This document shows, in pieces, positions 1 to 9,388 of a stretch of 38,759 nt of DNA. The stretch is from the NCBI GenBank assembly GCA_024691105.1, contig JAILNY010000011.1, positions 1-38,759 of the forward strand. The letters are read 5' to 3'. Position 1 is the first letter of the stretch; the number at the start of each line of letters is the position of its first letter. Position numbers and translations under genes: made by a program. Source of the stretch: Treponema sp. Lineage in GTDB: Bacteria; Spirochaetota; Spirochaetia; Treponematales; Treponemataceae. A model generated the notes under the pieces. The model was not told where the DNA came from and did no database searches. It saw only the letters and a list, made by a program, of their open reading frames with translations.

Positions 1-1571
1 TCCGATACATTATCTGATAAAATCTTATCTCCAATTGCTGCACTACCAACATAACTTACAACTGCAGTCTGAATTGTATTACCATTAGAATCTTTTGCAG
101 GAGCAAAATCAGTTCCGAGCATAATGCTTGTATTATGCTGAATGCAGATTCCATCCATACTGTTAACACAGGCATCGCCGTTTATCTCAATTGATGAAGT
201 AGCATACATCGTATAAATACTCGACAATCCAGAAGTTCTACCTGTTACAACAGCACCAGAACCTAAGGTTAATTTGGAATTACTTCCAACCAGTATCTGG
301 TCTCCGCCGGAAAGGGCATGTCCGCCCTGCAGCGTAACATTTTTTAATGTAACAGAAGTATCAGCACCAGATAAAGCTGACATATATAAAACAGTTCCGG
401 TTGTTGAAGTTCTGTTAGCGTCAATAATTCGTCTTGAAGCACCATAAGGTCTTATCACAACATTAAGCGGCGTTGAACTTGAATTATTAAAATTTATTAG
501 AGAATCGTTTGAAGAAATTTCATCCTGAGAAGCAGTATAGTCACTCATAAGATAAATATTATACGGGTCGCCGTCATTACAGGTATTGATAGCTGTAACT
601 GCATCGGCAAGAGTTCCGTATGGCTCGTAATAAGAGCCGGTTCCACCGTTTGCACCGTGGCGCACATAAATGTCGTGACGGTTTTGTAAGGTCTTAAGAA
701 TTGCAGGAGTTACAGTAAAGCTTCCGCCTGAGTTAATAAACGGAGCGTTTCCGCTGTTAATCCATTTTGTTGTTTGAAGATTTTCAAAAACATTTATTAC
801 ATCACGATAAACTAAAACTTTTTTCGAAAAACTTGTATCAGAAAAAAATTCAAACAAAACTTCGTAAGAGCCGACATCCTTATATCGGTCAGCGGCATAA
901 GTCTGACCATCTGCAATCATGCAAAATGGAATGCTTGCTATTGTTCCACCAGCGTTATAGGACAGAGTTTTTAAGATTCCAGATTCTGTCCATGTAATAC
1001 GATAAGAGCTTATGTCACAACCAGAAAGATTAATTGTTAAATAAACATCTCCTTTTCCCTCTCCTGAAGAAATCGGATTTACCTTTATATCAAGTGGTGG
1101 AATCGAAACGTTTGACACGACATATTTATTTGATGTTGAAGAATTTGTATAAGAACCTTTAAGAATGCGTTGTGCTGTTCCACCGGAAGTTACAAAGCCC
1201 TCGGCGCTGATATCCCAGCTGCCTTCTGTCAAAGTTAAAGAAAAGCTTCCGCTACTGTCAGCGTCGGCAGTAACAACATCTGAGCCTTTTTTTGCAGTAA
1301 TGACATACGAGATTCCAGATGGGATGACAGGCATTGCGGTTCGCTCACCTGCTCCATCATCTGCAGGATCGCGCGATTGCGAGTTTAAAATCTCCTGAGG
1401 AACCGCACCTTTTAACTCAATCTTTCCTGAAACAACAATTTTTGAGTTACCCGCGTTAGACCCCGCGTCGCCGTTTCCGTTATTTACCGTAACTCCGCCG
1501 GTCATAAACTGATTTTCACATGAGACAAAAAAGAAAATAAAAAAAATTAAAAAGGCATTTATCTTTTTCAT
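1..1571 (-). CDS. Surface lipoprotein with beta-helix-like repeats, 3' end beyond the window
   Basis: The gene starts at ATG 1571 and runs off the left edge after about 523 codons without a stop. The N-terminus is a short lipoprotein signal: a run of Phe/Ile followed by FFFVSC, with Cys18 as the lipidated residue. A Gly/Asn-rich linker follows, then a carboxypeptidase-regulatory-like Ig segment (near GKIELKGAVP), and from about residue 285 a stretch opening with YVRHGANGGTGSYYEPYGTL and rich in short beta-strand turns. That pattern is typical of right-handed beta-helix (Pbl/'right-handed parallel') surface proteins of treponemes. It lies 11 bases after the stop of the preceding lipoprotein gene, with AAGAGGACAG as ribosome binding site, so it is the last visible cistron of the cyclase operon. 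The exact function is unknown. Outer-leaflet or surface location is an inference from the lipobox and repeat architecture. Confidence 0.8.
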   Translation of the reverse strand, partial: MKKINAFLIFFIFFFVSCENQFMTGGVTVNNGNGDAGSNAGNSKIVVSGKIELKGAVPQEILNSQSRDPADDGAGERTAMPVIPSGISYVITAKKGSDVVTADADSSGSFSLTLTEGSWDISAEGFVTSGGTAQRILKGSYTNSSTSNKYVVSNVSIPPLDIKVNPISSGEGKGDVYLTINLSGCDISSYRITWTESGILKTLSYNAGGTIASIPFCMIADGQTYAADRYKDVGSYEVLFEFFSDTSFSKKVLVYRDVINVFENLQTTKWINSGNAPFINSGGSFTVTPAILKTLQNRHDIYVRHGANGGTGSYYEPYGTLADAVTAINTCNDGDPYNIYLMSDYTASQDEISSNDSLINFNNSSSTPLNVVIRPYGASRRIIDANRTSTTGTVLYMSALSGADTSVTLKNVTLQGGHALSGGDQILVGSNSKLTLGSGAVVTGRTSGLSSIYTMYATSSIEINGDACVNSMDGICIQHNTSIMLGTDFAPAKDSNGNTIQTAVVSYVGSAAIGDKILSDNVS

Positions 1572-1582
1572 ATACTGTCCTC

Positions 1583-2743
1583 TTACCTGCTAACCCTCAA
1601 ATCAAGAGATGCACTGAATGCTGTACCGTCGTAGCTGCCTGTTATATATACTGTATACAATCCGTTAGGTAATCCAGAAGGAATTGTTATAACACCATCT
1701 GTAATTGCAAAGCCTGAAACATCTGATGATGTAACCTGATGAGTTCCTTCAAAGAGCCTGATTGAAAGGCCTTCAAATTTTGTTGCAAGCTGGGCTCCGG
1801 TAATTGCGCCGTAAGAACTTCCGCCTGCTTCTGTAATCTGTGCTTCTACAGAAACGTTCTGCGTATCAGGACTAGAAATATTCGGCTGAGATAAACTGAA
1901 CGAAATTGTCTGTCCGCCGCCAAGAGTAACTGTTCCAGAAGGCGATACACTAAGACGCCATACTGCTTCAATTGTCATGCTCTCTGCAGGGAAGGTCGAA
2001 GGAATTTCTGGATTCCATCGGACAAACTGATAATCGGTCCGCGTAGGATTTAAAGGCGGAACAGGAGTATGCCCGTATTTACCTGTTAAAGTTTTTACAT
2101 GAGTGCCGTCAGAAAATTCACCGTCACCTGCATCAAAAGTCAAATTAACTGTATTTCTGTCGTAGGTAACATTTACGACAGTAGAACCATCGGCATTAAT
2201 AGTCCGAACTGTTCCGGAAATCACATGGAATCCGGTGCGTGTTCTCAGTGTGTAGGCGGCAGAAGTTCCAGCTTCTCCGTATAAAGTTTCTTCTTCCTGC
2301 GTATAAGTTCCGTCGACTTCTTCAAAATTGTGAACTACTTTATACGGAGAATGCCACACTGCAACGAGGTCGTATTCTTCGCACATAATCTTCATTGAAG
2401 AAATAATAGCACCATCATCCATCAAAGTTTCTGAGCCGGTTTTGCGATAATACTTCCAGCCGGCAAGTCTGTAGCCTGGATTCCACTGTGCAACTTCTGC
2501 ATCGTCATAATGCGGAAGATCTGATGAAGAAAGAGTTTTTCCAATTCTGTAGCGTCGGGTAATAACAGAAGGCGTTATTCCGGCACCTTCCTTTTCTGAG
2601 TAAAAATGTATTACAGTTGTAGTTTCTTCGATAAGGTCTTCCTGAAAGCCGTTAAAGAAAGACATTTTATTAACGTCAGGCAAAACTGACATTGAGCATG
2701 AACTTAATATAGAGATAAAAATTAATGTAAGTACAAATCTCAT
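1583..2743 (-). CDS. Surface lipoprotein with InlB/Listeria-Bacteroides-type repeats
   Basis: A 386-residue lipoprotein. The frame is open further upstream, but ATG 2743 is chosen because AGAGGTGA lies just before it and the product then begins with a compact signal, ISILSSC (Cys16 lipidated). Residues ~40-150 and ~200-275 each carry the WNPGY...GWKYY and FDAGDGEF...YQFVRWNPEIP signatures of the Listeria-Bacteroides repeat (InlB B-repeat, Flg_new_2), beta-grasp modules common on exported proteins of gut bacteria. The C-terminal ~110 residues look like an Ig-like/cadherin-like beta sandwich (SPSGTVTLGGGQTISFSL to the end). The start is 8 bases after the stop of the outer-membrane-like gene upstream, and the next lipoprotein starts 11 bases downstream, so the three are surely co-transcribed. 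An adhesion or structural role is plausible but unproven. Confidence 0.82.
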   Translation of the reverse strand: MRFVLTLIFISILSSCSMSVLPDVNKMSFFNGFQEDLIEETTTVIHFYSEKEGAGITPSVITRRYRIGKTLSSSDLPHYDDAEVAQWNPGYRLAGWKYYRKTGSETLMDDGAIISSMKIMCEEYDLVAVWHSPYKVVHNFEEVDGTYTQEEETLYGEAGTSAAYTLRTRTGFHVISGTVRTINADGSTVVNVTYDRNTVNLTFDAGDGEFSDGTHVKTLTGKYGHTPVPPLNPTRTDYQFVRWNPEIPSTFPAESMTIEAVWRLSVSPSGTVTLGGGQTISFSLSQPNISSPDTQNVSVEAQITEAGGSSYGAITGAQLATKFEGLSIRLFEGTHQVTSSDVSGFAITDGVITIPSGLPNGLYTVYITGSYDGTAFSASLDLRVSR

Positions 2744-2751
2744 ATTCACCT

Positions 2752-4131
2752 CTAAAACCTCAAGCCCAGACATACATAAGGCAGAATAAAACCGCTGTTC
2801 ATATTTTCGATGAACACATCTGTAAAGTCACAGCCGGCTTCGAGTATAAGATGTTTAAACGGAATCCAGTCAACCGAAAGACCGCCTGAAGCGCACGGAT
2901 ACATATAATATTTTAATTCAACATCAGGACGCGATGCAACATTGTAAGTAATTTTCTTTCCAAGAAGGAATAATCCGCCGCCGGCCTTTATGTTAAGACC
3001 GAGCTTTCCTTTGCAAAAAATAATTCGCGTAACAAGATTAAGCTGGCCGGACATATACGGAAAAATACAAGAAAAAGCGCTGTCTTTTCTGTCGCTAAAC
3101 TGAGAAACTAATGCGTTTACTTCAAATCCAAGCTGAACAGATTTTATGTCAATCGGAAGATATGAAATGCGCGCATTGATTCCGGGGTTAAAGCCTGCCT
3201 TATCAAACGATGCAAGATACTCGTCAAAGAGAACATACGGGCATGTAAAGCCTGCAAGGATATTAAAGTCAGCAGGAGAATATGGCTTTTTAACCTTCTT
3301 AGGCTTGGACTCTTCAGGCGCGCTTTCTTCTTGCGCAGGCTCTTCATCGGCATCCTTTTCTTCGGCCACGGGGATTTCAGCCGTCGATTCAGGTTCGGCC
3401 CTTGTCTCTTCTATCACAGTGACTTTTGGCGCTCTCTCGTTTTCAGACGGCGCGTCCTCATGTTCGTCAGCCTTCTCTTCCGGCGCTTTTCCGATAACAA
3501 GCTTTCTTCCGCGAAGGCCAACCTTTACGTTTTCAGACTCTGTAGCCAGACCGCTTGGATTTGTTACAACCATCTTCCAGTTTCCGACACTTACACCAGA
3601 AAAAGTTGCCGACTTAGAAACAATATTTCCGTCCTCGTCTTTTTGATAATTTATTTTTCCTTCAACCTGCTCACCGGTTTCGGTATTTTTTAAGACAATC
3701 GTACTTTCTTCTGCAATGCTTTCTACATCAACAGGAATCGAAACAGGTTTTTTAGAAGATTTATCAATTACAACAGTCTCATCATTTAATTTAATTTTTG
3801 GTTTTAACGCCTTTGTAATGGTAAAATTTTTCCATTCAGTTACAGAAGCCTGACGCCCCAAAAAGTCATACGCAAAAACACGATAACGGTATTTACCAGC
3901 AGGAATCGAAAACTCAACAAAAGTATTTTTTGTAGTTATCGTTTTTTTATAAGCAGAATCATTTTCAGAATTAATTTCAACCTTATACTCAAGCGCATTT
4001 GATTCAGCGTTCCATTCAAGTTTTTGCTTAAATGAAATTCCCTGTGCAAAAAGTTCACCTGCAAAAAGCAAAACTATTATAAAAGCGAGAAGATTTTTTA
4101 ATGTAAAAAAAATTGTATTTTTAATTTCCAT
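2752..4131 (-). CDS. Outer-membrane-like protein with FN3-like N-terminus, acidic linker and C-terminal beta-barrel
   Basis: 459 residues from ATG 4131, which has GGGAAG just upstream; a TTG 18 bases earlier is in frame but less likely. Segments in order: a signal peptide with a hydrophobic core and LFA-QG signal peptidase I site (~1-29); an FN3-like domain (YRYRVFAYDFLGRQ); an Ig-like domain (~105-205); a Glu/Pro/Ala-rich acidic linker (~215-290); and a final ~165 residues of alternating hydrophobic strands ending in YVCLGLRF. A terminal Phe after a beta strand is the usual BAM recognition signal of outer-membrane barrels. The gene overlaps the FecR gene by 11 bases, indicating translational coupling. 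By position it could correspond to T. pallidum TP0483, reported as fibronectin-binding; this is from memory and unchecked. The acidic linker might act as a periplasmic spacer. Confidence 0.75.
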   Translation of the reverse strand: MEIKNTIFFTLKNLLAFIIVLLFAGELFAQGISFKQKLEWNAESNALEYKVEINSENDSAYKKTITTKNTFVEFSIPAGKYRYRVFAYDFLGRQASVTEWKNFTITKALKPKIKLNDETVVIDKSSKKPVSIPVDVESIAEESTIVLKNTETGEQVEGKINYQKDEDGNIVSKSATFSGVSVGNWKMVVTNPSGLATESENVKVGLRGRKLVIGKAPEEKADEHEDAPSENERAPKVTVIEETRAEPESTAEIPVAEEKDADEEPAQEESAPEESKPKKVKKPYSPADFNILAGFTCPYVLFDEYLASFDKAGFNPGINARISYLPIDIKSVQLGFEVNALVSQFSDRKDSAFSCIFPYMSGQLNLVTRIIFCKGKLGLNIKAGGGLFLLGKKITYNVASRPDVELKYYMYPCASGGLSVDWIPFKHLILEAGCDFTDVFIENMNSGFILPYVCLGLRF

Positions 4132-6994
4132 ACATTCTTCCCGGGTCAATTGTTTTTACAGTATCAGGTAAATCAAACTGAATCTCAAACTGATAAGAAG
4201 AGTCAACGCTCTTCTGTTCTTCAAAGCCATCCTTTGCGTGAACATACGCTGTAACGTGCCATTCAAATAGTCCGACATCAAGTTTAGCTAAATCTTTGAA
4301 TACATATTCTGTACCATTTACTTTTTGAGAAAATATTTTCTTAAGTGTTCCGTCATCATTTTTTTGATACAGCGTTAAAAGATAATCTGTTGCCTGACTA
4401 CTCTTCTTCCATGCAAAACGGATAGTTCTGTTTGACTTAAGATATTCAGGATCCATTACAAGATAATTAACAGGACTTTCAAGCATAACTCTATCAAGCG
4501 GTTCAACTGAAAAAATAGTAAATGAATACTCCTGTTTTGGCGAAACAGATTTACCGTCTTTAAGAGAAGCATTGATTGTCCAGCGATAAGTTCCTGCGGC
4601 AAGTCGTCCAAGAGAAACAGACTTAGAAGGATTTTTTATTCTTCTGACAACACGCCGACTTCCATCAGAATAAATGCGCGTAAGAACAAACTCTTTATTT
4701 TTGGGATTACTGTCTTCCTTCCAGCCAAATACAACGGGATTTCTTAAAGCAGTAAGTCCTTCAATTTTTGTTCTGTCGCGAGGATACAATAATTCAATAC
4801 GCGAAGCACTTCCAATTTTAAAAGAGTTTTCAGAAACAGGACTAAGCCGCGGCAAGCTGTATTCTGTCTGCAAAGCATGAGCCTGCACAGAACAGATAAA
4901 ATTCTTTTCTGAATTTTTAGAAGCATCATCAGGAATCAAAGCCGTTGTATTTAATGAATAAATATTGTCATAATAAGAAAGCTGTTCATTTGTATCTGCA
5001 TCATAAACTGCAACCGAATAATAATCAGCACCGCTGACAGCCTGCCATGAAACCTTAAATGAGTTACCGTCTGTCAAAGTTAAAGTTGAATTTGATGCAG
5101 GATAAATAATTGTCGGCGCGCTCAAAGGATTTACAACATGGATAGAACGCACATCTGTAAATACTCTATCGATTCCGTTTAATTTATCAAAAGCCTTTAC
5201 ACGCCAGAAATAATTTCCTTCTTCAAGATTTAATCCGGAATAAGAAAGCTTTGTAGTCTTAATCTGTTTTACGATATTTGTAAACGAATTATCCGTTGCA
5301 AGTTCAAGTCTAAAGTTTACGCTGTCGATATCAATTCCATCTTCAAGAGACCAGGTAAACGGAGTAAGCGGAACGTTTGCACTTTCTGCTGAATAATTAT
5401 CCGGCGGATAAACCAGTTCTGTAGACTTTGGAACATATTCAGAAACAGTAAAACTTCTGACATCAGAATATAAAGTTTCTCCTGCAATCTGTCGGGCTAC
5501 ACGCCAGTAATACTCACCTTTAGGAATTGAATTAATTGTAAGCGGAATAGACTTTCGTAGTTCAGATGATTTTTCACTTACAAGCAAACTGGAAAAATCT
5601 TTTTCATGCGAAATTTCAAGAGAATAATTTCCGACTCCGTCTGCCTGCCATGCAAACAAAACACTTCGCACAATTTTGTTTAATACTAAATCTGCATTTT
5701 CAACCGGAACCGAAAGCACAGGAATTTTTACAGGTTCTCTTTTTACGATAGAAAATTTCTGAGTCAAAGATTTATCCGGAAGCGACGCAGACTTTACCGA
5801 ATAATGAGGAATAAGCTTCCAGCTGTAATCTCCCTGATAAAGTGAATCAATCTTTACTGAAGAACCAGAAACTTCCTGCTTTGCAACCAGCGAATTATCG
5901 TCTTTATAAATTTCTATCGTACAGTAATCGCAATAAGAACCTGCATCCCAGCTGAAAAGAATTTCTGCAGGGCGTTCTGCAATTTCAAAAGATGAATTAT
6001 CAAGCGGAGTTTTGATAACAGGATTCTCTATTGTTTCAAAAATAATTTTTCCAACAGAAGCATCTTCTTTATCACCTTCTTCATATACTCGGTAATACAA
6101 AGTTCTGCCGCTTCCTGTAAGAGAAACTTTTTTTGCATTGTCATATTCTATCTGTTTAACTTCACCAGAGAAATCTTTATACGGCGAAGTTTCTACGATT
6201 ATCTTTTTATTTGAACCAGATTCAGGCACGCCGTCCGTTGTGCCTTCCACGCCGTCCGTTGTGCCGTCCGCGCCGTCCGTTGTGCCGTCCGCGCTTTCTG
6301 GTAACTCGACGTTAAGCGAAAGTTCCGTAACTGGCATCTCGTCTTCAAAGTGATAAACGCGCTGAACCGAGTTCATATTAGAAACAAGAAGCGTAAGCTT
6401 TTTTCTATTTCCTTCTTTATCAACACTTAACGCATCACCTGCAAGAACAAAATCTTCTTTACCGTCAGAATCAGTAATACTACCGGCCCCTTCGTGAATT
6501 ACAATCGCGCTTTCTCCATTTTCAGAAGAACCACTCATGCGGCTACCTTTATCAAGATTAATTACAGAGCCATTACCAATATCAATCTTTACATGCCCTG
6601 CAGCTTCTGTTGTATCAACCGAAAAAGAACCACCCGCAACTGCAAATTTTAAAGTTCCGTCTTTTTCTGTAAAAATCTGAATCATTGTTTTTTCGTCAAG
6701 ATCAACAACTACTCCGTTTTCAAAACTTAAAATTGCAGCGGCATCAGTATCTGTACGAATGATATCTTCTGTATAAAGCGGAGAATTCTGCTGTAATCTA
6801 TCCCAGATTACGCTGTCAGAAAATTTTCTCTGCGCAAGTTTTCTCTTAAAATGAATTACAGCAATTTGCGTTTCGTTTCTTGAAAAAGTTTTATTTAAAT
6901 CTGTAAAGAAATAATACAGACTTGCGCCACAGATGAGAAAACAAATTATAATAAATAAAAAGCTAGTTAGCCTTGACCTTATTTTCTTCTTCAT
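4121..6994 (-). CDS. FecR-domain protein with multiple FN3-like repeats, membrane anchored
   Basis: 957 residues. One N-terminal hydrophobic segment (~12-32) without a clear cleavage site suggests a signal anchor, with the remainder periplasmic. Residues ~75-195 match the FecR fold (ENGVVVDLDEKTMIQI, AVAGGSFSVDTTEAAGHVKI, then a Gly-rich strand pattern). A threefold DGTTDG repeat (residues 236-256) follows, then about seven FN3-like modules of ~90 residues with recurring FSW...Y..EI and G.Y.WR/WK motifs (YSWKLIP, YYWRVARQ, NYFWRVKAFD, YRWTINAS, FEWHVTAY). The start codon lies inside the end of the cyclase gene (32-base overlap) and the stop overlaps the next gene, so translation is probably coupled. 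In other bacteria FecR domains sense or relay signals at the envelope; here the pairing with a cyclase suggests an envelope scaffold or signal receptor (inference). Confidence 0.8.
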   Translation of the reverse strand: MKKKIRSRLTSFLFIIICFLICGASLYYFFTDLNKTFSRNETQIAVIHFKRKLAQRKFSDSVIWDRLQQNSPLYTEDIIRTDTDAAAILSFENGVVVDLDEKTMIQIFTEKDGTLKFAVAGGSFSVDTTEAAGHVKIDIGNGSVINLDKGSRMSGSSENGESAIVIHEGAGSITDSDGKEDFVLAGDALSVDKEGNRKKLTLLVSNMNSVQRVYHFEDEMPVTELSLNVELPESADGTTDGADGTTDGVEGTTDGVPESGSNKKIIVETSPYKDFSGEVKQIEYDNAKKVSLTGSGRTLYYRVYEEGDKEDASVGKIIFETIENPVIKTPLDNSSFEIAERPAEILFSWDAGSYCDYCTIEIYKDDNSLVAKQEVSGSSVKIDSLYQGDYSWKLIPHYSVKSASLPDKSLTQKFSIVKREPVKIPVLSVPVENADLVLNKIVRSVLFAWQADGVGNYSLEISHEKDFSSLLVSEKSSELRKSIPLTINSIPKGEYYWRVARQIAGETLYSDVRSFTVSEYVPKSTELVYPPDNYSAESANVPLTPFTWSLEDGIDIDSVNFRLELATDNSFTNIVKQIKTTKLSYSGLNLEEGNYFWRVKAFDKLNGIDRVFTDVRSIHVVNPLSAPTIIYPASNSTLTLTDGNSFKVSWQAVSGADYYSVAVYDADTNEQLSYYDNIYSLNTTALIPDDASKNSEKNFICSVQAHALQTEYSLPRLSPVSENSFKIGSASRIELLYPRDRTKIEGLTALRNPVVFGWKEDSNPKNKEFVLTRIYSDGSRRVVRRIKNPSKSVSLGRLAAGTYRWTINASLKDGKSVSPKQEYSFTIFSVEPLDRVMLESPVNYLVMDPEYLKSNRTIRFAWKKSSQATDYLLTLYQKNDDGTLKKIFSQKVNGTEYVFKDLAKLDVGLFEWHVTAYVHAKDGFEEQKSVDSSYQFEIQFDLPDTVKTIDPGRMYGN
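6227..6289 (-). repeat. Three 21-bp tandem repeats inside the FecR gene
   Basis: Three in-frame copies of a 21-base unit (6227-6247, 6248-6268, 6269-6289) with one or two differences each. They encode the seven-residue motif DGTTDG(V/A). The copies are richer in G+C than their surroundings. Each unit keeps the frame, so copy-number change would only lengthen or shorten the linker between the FecR domain and the FN3-like modules. Confidence 0.9.
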
Positions 6995-9278
6995 TCAAAT
7001 TTACCTTACCAAAATCTGGTGTCGGTATACCCAAAAGTTTTCTTACCTGAGCGAGTGTCTTTGGACCGTCTGGACCTAAGGCCTTTTGACAGTCCGGGTC
7101 TACGACAAAATCGCTCTCTGCATTTTTAAAGAATTTTTCAATATTAAAATTAGGCATATTAACAACGCCGTAAAAATGCTGTTTACCTTTTCCTTTTACT
7201 TCAAATGTAACAGGAATAACTTCGACGATAACTTCGCTTTCAAGATTTTCATCTCTAATCGTAAAATTATTCTCTTTACAACGGATAAAATCGTGCTTTA
7301 ATAAATTGTAAGTATCTTCTGTAATAAGGATATCTGTTCCACAAGGCTTGTTTGAACTTTCTGTACGGCTTGCAAGGTTTACCGCATCACCGATAGAAGT
7401 AAATTCCATTTTTTCTGTTGAACCCATAAAACCGACAGTCGCACGACCAGAGTTAAGACCCGCACCGATTCTGATGTGCGGTTTATACGGAGCAAGAGGT
7501 TCGTCTTTATGTTCTTTAGTGAATAATTCCGCATCCTTATTGTACTTCATCAATGCATAACGCATTGCAACAGCAGATGTGATTGCACTTATTGCATCAG
7601 ATTTGATATGTTTTTCGTGAAGTTTTTTCTGTTCTGTTTTATTCGGATCAGAATCATCAAGAGTTTCGTATTCAAGATTATCATCGCGCAAAACACCCCA
7701 CGCTGCCATAATCGCATCGCCTTCAAATTTATCTACAACACCACCTGTAATAGAAATACAGTTTACCATTCGCGAAATATAATCGTTTAAGAAGCTGATA
7801 ATCTCTGCGGCAGATTTATCGCCAAACTTTTTGTTAAAGCCGTCAGAGATTGCAGTAAACCCACGGATATCAGAAAAGAAAATCGTAATGTCTTTTAAGT
7901 GTGGTTCAAAGTCAATTTCTTTTCGGACAATCGCCTTTGTAACACCCTTGTTTGTAAGACTTGTTACGGTATTCAAAATATCTCGTTCATCTTTTGTACT
8001 GCGATTTAAAACACCAATCTCATCAGTACGGCGGACATTAAGCTTGTCAAAAAGTTCAGTATTAAAATTACCCTTGTTAATTTCGTCCGTAACTGCCGTA
8101 AGATTTTTAAGCGGAACACTTAATGTCTTTGCAAAAATCCAGATGATTAAAACTGCAATTGAAAGAATTGCAACAGTCAGAGCAAGGTTTCGTCTTGTGG
8201 TTGCATTTATCGCTGCAAGAACTGTAGAAGTTTTTACCTGTGTAATTACACGGCAGTTACCGTCAGTAATTTTTTTGCAGGCCGCAAAATATTCTTCACC
8301 ATCTTTATCAACATAACTTTGCTGCATGCCGGTAGAATTATTTGCAATAACGTTTTTTATAAATTCATTATCAGACATATCTGCAGCCTGCATCATCATA
8401 TTGCTGTCAGAGTGAAGTAAGACAATACCCTTGTCATTTACAAGAATAGACTCATTAATTTTTCCGGTTGAAATACTTTCAGAAAGCTGTTCAACAGAAA
8501 AAACAGCTGCAACAACTTCTACACCATTCTCAAACTGAACAGGATAAAAAACTGCAATCATTGGATTTAAAAAATATGGAGATGCATTTTCAACATGCAT
8601 AATTCCGTTCTTAGCATCCATCACAAGAGAACTTGCAGTACTAAAATAAGCAGCTGCTGCATCATGCGGAATATTTTTAGAAGCAAACATTGCACGGTTA
8701 ATAAAAGTTTTATCACGCGACAAAAATCCGATTGCCGCAACGTCTTCATATTTATCAAAATACTTTACGGCGCCAAGCTCAAATTCTTCATCCGTAAAAT
8801 CTTGCGAAAACCAATCCGTAAAAAGTGACACACTTGCAATTACAGAATTAATGCGGCTCTCGCAGTCAGAAGCCGTACGCGCATTAAGCGTAAAATTAGA
8901 AATCTCAGCATTTGCTCTTGTGTCAGCAGTAACAAAATAAGAAACGAGACCAGTAATAAGCCCCATCGAAATTATTACGAGAGTTGAAATGATTAAAATA
9001 AGTTTTGCACCAATCGAAGTTTTTCGTCCCGTTTTTTTTTCTGATTTATTCTTAGCCGCACGAGATGAACGCGAATCTTTCAAGTCCGCGCGAGATGAAC
9101 GCGAAGCGTCGCGAGAATCTGTCACCGCCGCCTGAACTGTGTTTGAAGACGATTCAACTATTTTATATTGATTATCAGACTCGGACGCCTTTTGTTCTTC
9201 CGGCAGCAATTCAGATTTCTGCAGCTTTTTTACCTGTGGTGAATCAAAAAATCCGTAATCCAGATTAGTTTCTCTCAT
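6963..9278 (-). CDS. Membrane class III adenylate cyclase with extracytoplasmic sensor and HAMP domain
   Basis: 771 residues making cAMP from ATP. Layout: a charged cytoplasmic N-terminus with Ser/Arg-rich repeats (~50-85); TM1 (~91-115); an extracytoplasmic Cache-like sensor (~116-362); TM2 (~365-383); HAMP (~384-435); and a catalytic domain (~460-665). Both metal-binding aspartates are present (D470 in FFSDIRGFT, D521 in FEGDAIMAAWG). So are the adenine-specifying pair K623 and D631 (TEKMEFTSIGDAVNLASR) and the transition-state residues N634 and R638. The Lys/Asp pair argues for adenylate rather than guanylate cyclase. A further ~100 residues follow the catalytic domain. It is the first gene of the five-gene minus-strand unit and overlaps the FecR gene by 32 bases. 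ATG 9278 has no Shine-Dalgarno and lies at the predicted transcription start (see the promoter entry). Confidence 0.93.
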   Translation of the reverse strand: MRETNLDYGFFDSPQVKKLQKSELLPEEQKASESDNQYKIVESSSNTVQAAVTDSRDASRSSRADLKDSRSSRAAKNKSEKKTGRKTSIGAKLILIISTLVIISMGLITGLVSYFVTADTRANAEISNFTLNARTASDCESRINSVIASVSLFTDWFSQDFTDEEFELGAVKYFDKYEDVAAIGFLSRDKTFINRAMFASKNIPHDAAAAYFSTASSLVMDAKNGIMHVENASPYFLNPMIAVFYPVQFENGVEVVAAVFSVEQLSESISTGKINESILVNDKGIVLLHSDSNMMMQAADMSDNEFIKNVIANNSTGMQQSYVDKDGEEYFAACKKITDGNCRVITQVKTSTVLAAINATTRRNLALTVAILSIAVLIIWIFAKTLSVPLKNLTAVTDEINKGNFNTELFDKLNVRRTDEIGVLNRSTKDERDILNTVTSLTNKGVTKAIVRKEIDFEPHLKDITIFFSDIRGFTAISDGFNKKFGDKSAAEIISFLNDYISRMVNCISITGGVVDKFEGDAIMAAWGVLRDDNLEYETLDDSDPNKTEQKKLHEKHIKSDAISAITSAVAMRYALMKYNKDAELFTKEHKDEPLAPYKPHIRIGAGLNSGRATVGFMGSTEKMEFTSIGDAVNLASRTESSNKPCGTDILITEDTYNLLKHDFIRCKENNFTIRDENLESEVIVEVIPVTFEVKGKGKQHFYGVVNMPNFNIEKFFKNAESDFVVDPDCQKALGPDGPKTLAQVRKLLGIPTPDFGKVNLNEEENKVKAN

Positions 9279-9284
9279 TCTATT

Positions 9285-9313
9285 ATTCTACCATAATATA
9301 GAGCTTGTTACAA
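9285..9313 (-). promoter_or_regulatory. Sigma70-type promoter of the adenylate cyclase operon (leaderless)
   Basis: Reading the minus strand, TTGTAA (9313-9308) and TAGAAT (9290-9285) are separated by 17 bases. Transcription starting seven bases after the -10 box would begin at 9278, the A of the cyclase ATG. No ribosome binding site lies in between, so the mRNA is predicted to be leaderless. Confidence 0.6.
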
Positions 9314-9388
9314 TCTGATATTTTGAGATTAATTTAGGCAGAAAGGAGGAATTTTACGGGAAATGAAGGGAATCGAACGCTTTTGAAA

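Noticed and set aside
3146..3646. Open frame of 166 codons on the plus strand within the outer-membrane-like gene
   Set aside because: Antisense shadow of the acidic linker; no ribosome binding site and low-complexity Ser/Ala sequence.
9361..9384. Minus strand GTTCGATTCCC resembling a tRNA T-arm, possibly an attachment-site remnant
   Set aside because: Only the T-loop and four of five stem pairs match; no anticodon arm or 5' acceptor strand can be found within 80 bases.
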